Part shown: positions 11,111 to 21,422 of the stretch, piece by piece | Position numbering within the stretch: the first letter of the stretch is position 1 | Layout of the letters: each line of letters starts with the position of its first letter | Assembly: GCA_015501055.1 (NCBI GenBank) | Contig: JADNYV010000019.1 | Coordinates: 124,001 to 188,000 of the forward strand | From: Mucidula mucida | Lineage: Eukaryota > Basidiomycota > Agaricomycetes > Agaricales > Physalacriaceae | Length of the DNA: 64,000 nt | Direction: 5' to 3' | The notes under the pieces: generated by a model | Databases searched by the model: none | What the model was told of the DNA's origin: nothing | What the model saw: only the letters and a program-made list of their open reading frames with translations | Translations under genes and position numbers: made by a program

Positions 11111-13255
11111 ATGGGGAAGACCTATACCGTTTTGGTCGACGATAATCTCCTCACCTATTCTTCCCAGTCCAACGACCAAGATGGCGAGGGCGACGAGGAA
11201 GGATGGACCACTGGGAAGGGACACTCGGAGCTCTTCATTAATAGCAGCACCCGCGACGCCAGCAGCGATGGACTATCTTTCTTGTACTCTTTCTACGGTG
11301 CAGTGTTCTCTCCCCAGTCGAATACACGAGGCTGATGAGTTGCATGGACAGGGAAGTCGATGGCCTGGACTGGTGTGCTATGGGAGACAGGGAATGTCCA
11401 ATTTTCAGTTTCTGTCGACGGCGGAAGCGCGTCAACATGTACTTCTTCCAGCGGAGATGAGGACTCCAACGTCTACGCGCAACTCTGTCAGACGTCTTTC
11501 GACAATGGACAACATACTGTAAACGTAACGGTTCAGCAAAACGAAGACGATAGCGTGTCCCTTGATTACATCGTCTTCACGGTCGAGAGCGATGACGATG
11601 TCCCTCGAGGTGTCTCTCCAGGCATGTATATCCTTACCGACGATTCTGATTCGACCATACAATACGATGGGTCATGGACTACACAGGGTGCGATAGCTTA
11701 TACGTCAAGCGGTATCTCTCGCTTTCCGTACGGAAATGGAACACATGTAAGTCGCACAGTTGGCGACAAATTCACGTACGCTTTCACAGGCAAGCACTAT
11801 GACTCCGTCTTGATCAACGCGTTTCTGATGCTTCACTTTGCAGGAAAAAGCGTCTCGTTATATGGTGTCCAATTACTCACGGATGGGTCTCTCACGGCGA
11901 CAGTGGACATCGATGGGACGTCCTACCAAAATGTGTGTGTCTATCAGTAACCAGAGTGGCAATGGAGGCATGTCGAATAAAATGTTGGCTTCTGCATCTG
12001 GTCTCTCTTCCACCACACATGAGATGGTCGTTACCGTCACTGACATCTCTGGAAACCAGTCTTTGATAGTAGACTATATCCTCTACGAACCAATATATGA
12101 CAAAGCTGGTGTGTATGCATCATCAGTAGGCAGACTGCCTCTGATATCGTTTGTTCATCTCTTTAGGGTCCACCGGATCCAAAGGATGGGTTGCAGGTGT
12201 CGTGACTGGTATGCTGGCTGTGCTGGCTCTTATGGCGGCTCTTGTCTGGTGGTTCTGGAAACGAAAACACCGACATCGTGGTAATTTTGACATCGATGGT
12301 GGAACGCCAGAAAAATACCTATCTGGTGAGGATGCTGATCCTCTATTCACTTTATTTTACCGCGCTGACGATTATCAGTACCTACCTCAGAGCCAACTAA
12401 TCCCGAGTCAGCATTGAAGTCCCTTTCTTACACTGGACCATCGCTCTTGGCACGTGCCAACACACAGAGAGACGCCGCAAGAGGCATCAGCAGTCTCGAT
12501 GGTGATTCGAGGCAATTGTTCACTACAAGAGATGACGATCATATACCCTACCCCGCTCGCTCGCGAACGTCAGCGGAGACATTCGCCTCAACTGCTTCCC
12601 TCATGAGAGGCCGAATGGCGGAGACTTCAATACCATCAACATCCAGGCTGTTCAATCCTTCATCACCGTCGATTGCGTCTACCGCGCCTCCAGTACCACA
12701 TAAAGGAAGGTCCCTATCAACCACCCCAGACTTTCAATGTACGCTATCCTTCCCTGTCGGATTGAAATTCACGAATAAATCTCTGCTTATGTAGTGTCAC
12801 CTCCTCCGGACCCGGCTGTTGCTGCATCTCAATCTGCCATGTTGGAAAAAAACAAACTGGAAGCTCATGCTTCGGCCCCACCTCCGAGCGCATTTCGAAC
12901 TGAACGACGATACGACAATCGTCGTTCTAGTCCAACTTCAAGTGATTCCTCCCATGCTTCGGACGCAGCCGGTGGCTCAAGGATTGCCGAGTTGGAAGCT
13001 CTTCTTTCTCAGAATAGGAAAATGGAGGCTATCACAGCACGCCGCAGCTCTAGTGATAGCTTCGTGGATCATGGACGCTCAGGAAGTTCGAGACGGTCAA
13101 CAAGTGATTCCGTTTCGGCCCCGTTGCCTAGTTCCAGAGCGTCGGCAGAGCAGATGGAAGACCAGTTTGAAGAGCTTCGACGGCGGAATGAAATATTAGC
13201 AAGGGAAGTGGCGCGATTGTCCGAGTTGCCTCCGCCTGCATATGAAGCATCGTGA
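11111..13255 (+). CDS. Single-pass membrane protein with duplicated beta-rich ectodomain; apparent frameshift
   Basis: Exons: 11111-11297, 11352-11789, 11844-12108, 12167-12325, 12379-12738 and 12795-13255. The product has two related ectodomain repeats (each runs ...DD..., ...SLYG/LYSFYG..., VSVDGG or VDIDGT, then SLDYIVF or IVDYILY). One membrane helix follows (GWVAGVVTGMLAVLALMAAL, about residues 302-322), then a basic WKRKHRHR stop-transfer, a Ser-rich tail, a coiled coil and a terminal PPPAYEAS (a PPxY WW-ligand). This architecture is common in Agaricomycetes, usually without an N-terminal signal peptide, as here. Intron 2 starts with GC. Between 11931 and 11945 the frame shifts by one at a (GT)4 run, although protein similarity between the repeats continues on both sides. 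Function is unknown; sensing or wall attachment is inference. Confidence 0.75.
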
Positions 13256-13612
13256 AGATGGCTTGAAGCATTCACTCAACTGTAACAATCAGTGGTTAGT
13301 AGGTCATTGGACATTGTCAACTCTTACCATCTCGGCACCGTATATACTTCTCAGCTGTTGCATCTGTGCGGACTGTCTCTTATTGCTCTTATACTTAGCA
13401 TCTCTGTTGTTATGGATGTACAACCAAAGTATAACTATAAGTTTAATCATCCTCGCAGAACATTCCGCTACTTCCATCAATTTCGGCGGTGTCAGGGACT
13501 TCCCAATCAGATTTCGCCGCTTTGTACATCATTCAATCATGTACAATTCATTAATCATTGCCTCCATTTTCCTACGTGTCCTTCCCACCCTCCTGGGCTA
13601 ATGCTCACCGTC
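13256..13612. other. Intergenic region, 3' UTR and promoter
   Basis: A GTATATAC motif lies near 13339. An upstream in-frame ATG at 13601 could be the start of the next gene instead of 13613. Nothing else is supported. Confidence 0.4.
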
Positions 13613-16600
13613 ATGTCGAGGTCTAATAACGACCTGACGCTGCCTAAACCTCACCAACTCAGTGACAAGCGTTTGCTAAAAGCTGGGCCCCTTCCCAATG
13701 CTTTCCAGACCGTCCGCCCACCCTGGGTGAAAGGTAGACGCAGTGCAGCCGAGGATGAGGATAGACAGCTGGGAGAGCTGGCAAAAGAATTATCATCCCA
13801 CCAGGAAGGAAGGTCGTCCAAGTATAACGTACGCAATGTAAGCGTGTGCGTTCACTCAGAAAGTCGCGTATTGATCATGTTAAATAGCACCGGGCCATGG
13901 ACCGTTGGCTGAACTTCGCGTTCGAACGCGATGAAAATCACGAAAAGCCACCAAAAGTTAACATCAAGACGGTCACGATATTCGTCCATTATTTCTGGAG
14001 AATGTGGACTTCTGCTGCGACTGTTGAAAGCATGACGTCGTACGATGCAAAGGTCTATCTCAAAAGAATGCGCTTGGAATATGGATACAAGACGCTGATT
14101 GATGACGATGTGATCATGGTGGGAGGCTCTGAAGACTCAGACGAGTCTGATAACGCGTCCGAATTTCAAGACGCGCCTACAGACACAGTGTTTTCCCCTT
14201 CTCGCCATGACTCGACGTCTGTCATCTTCAAAATGGAGAGTTTGCCTGCTTCACCTCTTCCATTTAGCATACCGAAGACTATGCCACGCAAACGAAGACG
14301 TCCTTCCCTCGACGATGCCGAAAAATCTCCTAGATCTCACCTCCCCACGCCCGCCAGGGCGAAGAAAAAGCCCAAGATAGAGCCAGCGGAGGGAGGAATT
14401 TGCCGAGCCAAAAAGCGCAAACGTCTCGATCCTCTTCCAGATTTGGAGGAGGGAAAATCTGCCAAGCGAGCCAAATTCAAGCCGCCGCCGACACCCATAA
14501 CACCGCCCCGTACAAGACACGTCAAGATCAATGCTCCTGTCGCCTTTGCTACAACAGCCGTAGCATTCCCGATCGCGCAGGCTCCCCTTCCTGATGTAGA
14601 GTCAGGTGAACAGTTACTGCCATCCCTCACGCCTACACCTCCTGGTGTCGTTGAGCATGCCCCCTGTGAAACGGACGTACCACCGTGCGACGATGTTTTG
14701 TTACCTTTCAAGACAGAGCCTGCTTCCTCGAGCTCTCATCAAACAGAGCTTCAGTGTGGCGTCTCCGACATCAAAGACCTTGCCCCTGCCACCGCATTGC
14801 CTGCGTCGGACTCTTCCTCCGCTCTAGTACAATGCCATAGCACCACCGCTGTCCCCGCCGGTCGTGCATCCACAACGAAGATCATCGATTCTCTTCTCCA
14901 TGATATTAATGCGGAACAGAAGCCAAGCCTGCGCGTCTCTCAATCTGTTGTGCCCGACATTAGCGCGCATACATTGCGCCGTCTCCTCATGGCACTAAAA
15001 TCTGACTGTGAGCCACCCACAGACCGTCCAAAGTATGAACGCCTTCCACCAATCTGGGCAATGGTGCGGTATCGTCTTTATAGTGATAGATGATCACTCA
15101 CCGTTTCTCCAGTCTCGTCAAGAAGTTTGTGAGGCGTACCCACGCTTCCAGAGCTACCAAAGCGGTGTATATTATAATAAAAACGTCGTAAAAGGGTACT
15201 TCTTATCAAAGTTTTCTGCTCTGCAAGTCTCCTCTGCATCTTGAGTGTAAATGTGGTCTGAATCTTCTTTCTTAGACGAGACGGATGGTTCCAAAACGGA
15301 AGATTTATCATCTCGCATGGGTATGTTACATGGCTTCTTTCTGAATATCTGAAATGCGAGCTCATTGATGTTTCAGCGGTGGGAAGGCTGAGAGCGTTTC
15401 CCATGCAAAGGGACATACACAAAGGAAAGCTGCGAACGATCAAGAAGAGAACGACCATTCCGTTAGCGCGCTCCTGAACACTTATAGAACGAAGGAGCCT
15501 TTAGTGCTTCTAATTGACGAAGGCTATCTGCATTTCCCATTCGACCTTAAGCAGAGCCATCTCCCATACGTCGTCCTCGGTTTCTATTTTATCTCCAATG
15601 TTTGGAGTAAGTCCGACTATCGCTAACTACATTCAGTTTGATCTTAATGCTCGCAGACGAATACCAACCCGCCAATAATGCGCAAGGATATGTGGTCCGG
15701 TACAAGTTCGCGTTCCAGTGGTGTGCAAATCAGGTATCTCCTCCAGCTGGCCACTCGCCGTTTCGTGCTCACTCTATCTACAGGATGAACCTTGGTGGAC
15801 TAAACCATCTGAGCCGACCCCGCAAGACGCCACACCGCCCTCAGAACCTTTGCCGGCGAAGAAAAAGCAAAGAGGAAAACGTCAGAACCTCTTTGCTGTC
15901 GAAGAGTACTGAACTCACGTTTTCATAGCTCAACAGAAACGCGTAACCGAGATCAAGCGTGACGACGGCTCTCTGTCAGTCGTCCCTTCTCCGTGTGGCG
16001 CAGCTTTCTAACGCACTTTTCCAGAGTCTTCGCAGTGCCCGATGCATGCAATCGCTGTTCCGCGTGTGGTAACGAGTCGCCACAAGTCTACAGCCTTGCG
16101 TGGATGTGTTTGCACTCGACGTGTTCCCAATTCTGGCGCTGCACTATCAGCGATCCGCCGCCGACGCAGCTTGTATACAATCCAAAGTTCCTAAAGTTGT
16201 CGGCGGAGCCGGTCCATGTGCCCTCAACGATGTCGATCTTTCCCCCGTTGCCGGTCCGCGAGTTCAAGGAAGGAGACGAGTATGTCGCGACGCAATACAT
16301 TTTCAGTCGGGGATGGCACTGCAGGAAGTGTGGACGATTATCATGCCGGTAAGGATGCCGCTGCGGACACTGAACTAGCTCAAAAAACCAATCGCTACAG
16401 GTATAGATGGCTGCGCTGGGAGTGCGCCAATGCCAATTGCGACGTACGTGTGATTCCTTTTTGTGGAAGGCGTCTTTTCCGTTCTAACGATCTCTAGAAC
16501 ACCTTCTCGGTTCCCATCAAGATTCAGTCACGACAAGAAGTCCACAAGCCGAATCCTCTAAGTCGAGACAACTTCGTCGTGGCGTCCTCTGGTATTAAGA

Positions 16601-17788
16601 ATGAGGGTCTGCGAGTCTTAATGGCCGACTTTTGGACCGAGACGTGGGTTCTGCCTCATGCGTGCGTTCACACCTAGATTTCAACGAAGAGAGGATCTCA
16701 CTGGTATCGTCATTCCAGCGCCGGTCGTATTCATCGTATTCGGGCGAAATTTAAAACTGAGGCGGACGCGATTTTCGAATTGTATCAACGTAATGCCAAA
16801 GATGGTACTTTGGATTTTCGTCGCTGGCCAATGAGGAGGGTAAGTGTTATGTGTCTACTATGTTGCCTAGGCCTTGACATAACACGCGTAGCATATGTGT
16901 ACGATTTCTCGTATAACATTGCTCCCACCCCATGCATGATCCACTAACCTATTTCTGCAGGTAAAGGTCAGCTGTTGACTCACTATTTTTCACACAACTG
17001 TAAGTCCACCACCTGGACTGCTCGTCACTCGTGAACTGACATATTGCGTAGGTGGCGTTCCATATCATGTACGACACGCCTTTTTTTAAATCGCGTTTCG
17101 GTTATTTCTGATTTTGAGCGCAGTACGTCGGTGGTACTGAGAACACCGTACCTTGGGACAAGGCACCGGACGCAGTGGCGCAAGCACGCGACCTAATCCA
17201 TCTCCGTCTAAAGAAAGCGCTCCCTGGTTGCGACGATTATCACTTCAATGAGGTTTTGAGGTGTCGTACCGTTCACCCCCGACGCATTTTTCCTAAACTC
17301 TTTTTTTAAAGCGCCGCGTACATGGAGGATCAAAGCATGGCCGTAAGTGGCGCTGGGCCTTTCCTATTTCAGTCCAGGCTAAGAGCCGTCCACAGTTCCA
17401 CAGCGATGCCGAGGATGGTCTCGACAAGATCGTGGCAGGCTTATCGATGGGATCCCCCGCCAAGATGCAGTTTAGATCCGTCAAGAAATTTTTAGCACCG
17501 AACCAGAAGCAGGAAACTCTGCTGACTATCGTTCTGGAACATGTGAGGCATCTCACTTTGTCCTAAAATCAAAAATTGAAGGCATCCAGGGCGATGTCCT
17601 GGTTATGGAGGGCGCAGGTATTCAAGAACGTTACGAGTACGTCACCTTCGTATCTGTGCAATTACTTATGGAGGGTTGCTGGTAGGCACAAAGTCATACC
17701 CGAGGGCTTTCGGATTGCTGCAACAGCAAGGAAAATAGATGCCCCAAGTCATAATGTCAAAGCTGAAGTTCACAGTCAAGTTCTTTAG
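13613..17788 (+). CDS. Multidomain protein: unknown N-terminus, Cys-rich zinc region, AlkB-like 2OG-Fe(II) dioxygenase
   Basis: Twenty exons close exactly in frame (3186 nt, 1061 aa): 13613-13837, 13888-15063, 15113-15222, 15276-15320, 15377-15606, 15657-15733, 15784-15880, 15929-15974, 16025-16348, 16401-16443, 16498-16661, 16719-16839, 16892-16898, 16961-16999, 17052-17068, 17124-17260, 17312-17342, 17396-17542, 17590-17636 and 17686-17788. The N-terminal ~450 residues are basic and Ser/Pro-rich with a DVIMVGGSEDSDE motif. A middle part (SRQEVCEAYPRFQSYQSGVY, ISHGGGKAES, RYKFAFQWC) leads to Cys pairs (CNRCSACG, WMCLHSTC, WHCRKCG, CANANC). The C-terminus has AlkB hallmarks: FNEVLSAAYME, iron ligands HSD and the H of YEHKV, and 2OG-binding RIAATAR. 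It probably oxidises an alkyl or methyl group on nucleic acid or protein; the substrate is unknown. The 15880/15929 junction is the least certain. Confidence 0.85.
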
Positions 17789-18138
17789 TGTACATTCTAT
17801 TCGTTATAATTTTCAATGCCCAAGGCATATTAAGTATGCAAAAGTCGTACTGTCATAAGGTGTATCATATGAAGATGGAAAAGTCGAAAAAGTCAGAGGT
17901 TAAGCCCATGTTGCGCCAAGTCATTCTCCGTCCTACGTTCTCGCACGATCCTGACGTTGTGTACAACTAGCATTCGGTGTGGTATGATAGCGGATTAAAA
18001 AATGCAAGGAGGTCTAACGGATGTGCAAATGAGATACCAGAAAACACTGTAAATTACAAGGATCGACGATAGTGTGCAACGAGGATGACGGGAAGGCTAA
18101 CAGGTATAAGGTCCTCCTCTTCATGACGAACTCGTGAT
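17789..18138. other. Convergent 3' ends
   Basis: Shared downstream region of the AlkB-like gene (+) and Pma1 (-). An open frame at 17788-17970 is A+T-rich and looks like 3' UTR rather than coding. Confidence 0.5.
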
Positions 18139-21100
18139 TTAAGCAGTGCGACTGGGATTCCGGGCCAGTGTCGCCCCGACCCGCTGCGCCTGGATACTGC
18201 TGAAGCGTTGCAACTCCTCTGGCTTCATGGAGATCTTGCCACCAAAGCCGACCTTGCGGGCGGCACGCTTGATGAAGGACACACGATTGGAGTACAGGGA
18301 CTCGTGGATCGAAGCAGCGCGGGACTGTGTGCGGGTCATCGGAACACCCTCAGCAGCATCGTGTTGAGCGGCGGCGGCAGCCTTGGCGTGGCGGTCACGG
18401 AGGTACTTGATAACGGTGGCCTTCATTCCGAACTTGATAAAGTCAAGAGGGAAGAACCAGACGATGTTCTGCATGAACAATTAGGAAATAATAAGACGTG
18501 AGAATACGCAAAACATACCCAGACCCAGACAATGCCGATCCAACCACCAGAGATAGCCCTGATGTTAGTGAAGCCCCAGTTACCGTAAGCGGCGATGATG
18601 GAGGACACAAGTTGGGCCAAGCAGAAGGCGAAGAAAAGAGCCGCGGAGGGACGCTCCATGAAGAAGAATCCATGCGAACGAGTAACGAAGATCAAGGCTT
18701 GCGATATGATGGCGACTTGAAGGTAGATGACCATGTGCAGTTGAGGATCGTTCGCCTGCACGGGGGAGGTCTCGAGGGAAACGCCGAACTTGTCCTGGAA
18801 GAATGTGGTCTCCATAATGATGATGACAAGGGCAATCCTATCGGACGTCAGCAAATGAAAGAACAAACCATGAAAGAGATACTCACGTCGACAAGGTAAG
18901 GTACAAACCATAGGCAACGGCGTAGGCGAAAATCTCAGCAAGATCCCAACTATCTGGTGTCATCGAAGGGAGCACGCGGTCGACAGACAAGGTCATGATG
19001 GTACCGTCGTTGAGGAGGGCAATGATAAGCACCATGAACGGAGGGAAGTCGAATTGGTAGGCGAAAGCAAGGATGGCGAAACAGACGACGATACGGATAG
19101 TGACGGCGCAAGCGTAGATAGAGTAGTTCCTCATACGCTGGAAGATGACACGAGAACCACGAATGGCGTGGACAATGGTGGAGAGACCAGGCTCGGTCAA
19201 GACGATATCGGCAGCACCACGGGCAGCGTCAGTAGCACCCTCGACGGCGATACCGACGTTGGCACGAGACAAAGCAGGAGCGTCGTTGGCACCATCACCG
19301 GTCATGGCGCACAAGTGACCCAAACCCTGCAGACGCTTGACGATCTCATACTTGTGCTCGGGGAAGACACCAGCAAAGCCATCGGCATCCATGATCATCT
19401 CGTCTAAAGAGCGGTGCTTGGAACCAGGAGCAGGTCCGTCCTTGAGAACTTTGGCGGGATACATGTGATCACCCAGACCAAGACGACGGCCAGTTTCCTT
19501 TGCAATAGCGAGCTGGTCACCGGTGACCATCTTAACCTTGACACCGAGAGCCATGGCGTCGTCGATAGTCTGCTTGGTGTCCTCACGAGGGGGATCGAAG
19601 ATGGCGAGCAGACCAACAAGCTCGAAACCGTTACCCTCAGCCTCGAAATCATCGCCATCAACCTCTTCGTATGCGACGGCGAGAGCGCGGAGACCACGAG
19701 TAGCATACTCCTCGACATCAGCCTCCAACTTGTTCTCGAGTTCCTCGGACTTGTTGCGGGAGCAGAGCTCAATGATGATACCGGTCATACCCTTGGTGAC
19801 ACGCTTGAGTTTGCCAGTGGCTTCCTCGCGGTAGGTAATCTCCGTGCGCTTGTCAACGGGATTGAATGGCTTGAAGTCGAGAAGTTTGATACCGGCGCGG
19901 GCGCGGCCAGTGTCTCCGATGGCCTGAACGACGGACATGTCGATGGCATCCTGGTTCTCGGTACGGGAAGCGTAGGCAGCGAGGAGGATAACATCGTCGG
20001 GGGAGAAGGAAGAGTAGGTGCGGATGGTATCCTTGTCGATAGTAAGCTTGTTGGTGGTAAGGGTACCGGTCTTGTCAGAGCACAAGATGGTGACACCGGC
20101 CAACTCTTCGATAGCAGTGATACGGGTGACGATGGCCTTGTGCTTGGCGAGCTGCTGAGCACCGACAGCGAGAGTGACGGAAAGGACAGTAGGCATAGCA
20201 ATGGGAATACCACCGATCAAAAGGACGAGGATGTTATCGAGACCACGACGGTAGGTGTAGTGGAATTTGGGGTACAGGATAACGATCTCGAGGAAGACGA
20301 AGAGACCAATGGCGATCAAGCAGAACGACCCGATTTGAGCCAAAATCTTCTGCAAGTGACCGGTGGTGTCGTCGTCCTGGCCGACGAGGGAGGCGGCACG
20401 ACCGAAGAAAGTGTTGGCACCAGTAGAGATGACAACACCCTCCGCTTCACCCTGCTTGCAAGTAGAGCCGCTAGACGGATATCAGCAATCGACACGATCA
20501 CGGGGACCGCTTGACAACTTACGAGAAACACTGGTCTCCGCTCTTCTTGGACTGAGGCAAGGATTCACCCGTCAACGCAGCCTGATCAATGGACACGTTG
20601 ATGGCCTCAGTAAGACGGCAATCGGCGGGCACAATGTCACCAATCTTAAGGATACCATGTCACCAGGGACGAGTCCGGATGATTCAATTTCAGACCAGCT
20701 GCCAGCACGCTTGACTTTGGCTTTGGGCGCAAGCGAATCCATGAGGGCCTTGACGGCATTACCAGCGTTGCGCTCCTCGTAGAAACCGATGGCCGAGTTG
20801 ATAAAGAGCAGGAGGACGATACCGACGAAATCTTGCCAGTCAGGAGCGCGGCCTTCACCATTGGACAGGGCGATAGCGACGAGGGCGGCGGCCTCCATGA
20901 CCCAAGAAAGAGGGTTCCACATGAACGAGAGGAACTAGACAGGAGATAAGAATTCTTGGCACTGCGGATGTGCAGGAGAGTGGGGCATACCTGAAGGATG
21001 GCGTTCTGGTCCTCGGATTCAAGCTTGTTCGGGCCAAAAAGTTCGAGACGACGTGTGGCCTCCTCAGCGGAAAGACCGTTGTCGTCGCATTGAAGCAACT

Positions 21101-21422
21101 TGAAGACGTCGTCGATTACGATGGTCTCCAAGTCGACCTTTTCCTTGTCATACAAATCTTCCGCCTTGAGCTCAATCTAAGAGGCATCAGTAAGAGATTT
21201 CATGACTAAGAAGGCAAATTACCGTTGACATGTCCACATTGGCATCTGTGACGACAGCTCAGCAAAAAAAGACGAGCAGGACGGTCAGGACGACATACGA
21301 GTAGCTTTTTCTTCTTCATGACCAAAATCCTTGTACTCTCTCTTCTTCTTTTCAGGTTCCGCAGAAGGGGTGCTGCTTGGCGACGCAGCGGGAATATCGC
21401 CAGGTTCCTTTTCAGAGGCCAT
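18139..21422 (-). CDS. pma1: Plasma-membrane H+-ATPase (P-type, Pma1); apparent 1-nt frameshift
   Basis: Minus-strand exons: 21299-21422, 21223-21245, 20991-21176, 20523-20934, 18887-20470, 18519-18837 and 18139-18468. The enzyme pumps protons out of the cell using ATP and energises nutrient uptake. Seen: TGESLP in the actuator, the phosphorylation site DKTGTLT near residue 380, KGMTG and MVTGDQ in the nucleotide domain, [12 protein letters not shown] in the hinge, several membrane helices, and a basic C-terminal tail with [10 protein letters not shown]. The exons sum to 2978 nt, one short of a multiple of three. The gap is at 20645-20650: protein similarity leaves the frame after VPGDMVSL and resumes in another frame at [10 protein letters not shown], as if one A were missing from an A-run. 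Because Pma1 is normally essential, a sequencing error is as likely as a real lesion. Confidence 0.95.

Noticed and set aside
11933..11946. 14-nt GT...AG stretch at the membrane-protein frame slip as an intron
   Set aside because: Too short to splice; a slip in the GT run explains the frame better.
15881..15930. Retaining QNLFAVEEY in the AlkB-like protein by using a donor at 15905
   Set aside because: The resulting intron would be only 23-31 nt; the 48-nt alternative closes in frame.
19414..20514. 366-codon plus-strand open frame opposite Pma1
   Set aside because: Shadow of the highly conserved Pma1 coding strand; composition is repetitive Gly/Asp/Thr and no family matches.
20648..20658. 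11-nt GT...AG stretch that would repair the Pma1 frame as an intron
   Set aside because: Far below any known spliceosomal intron length, and it would remove conserved residues.
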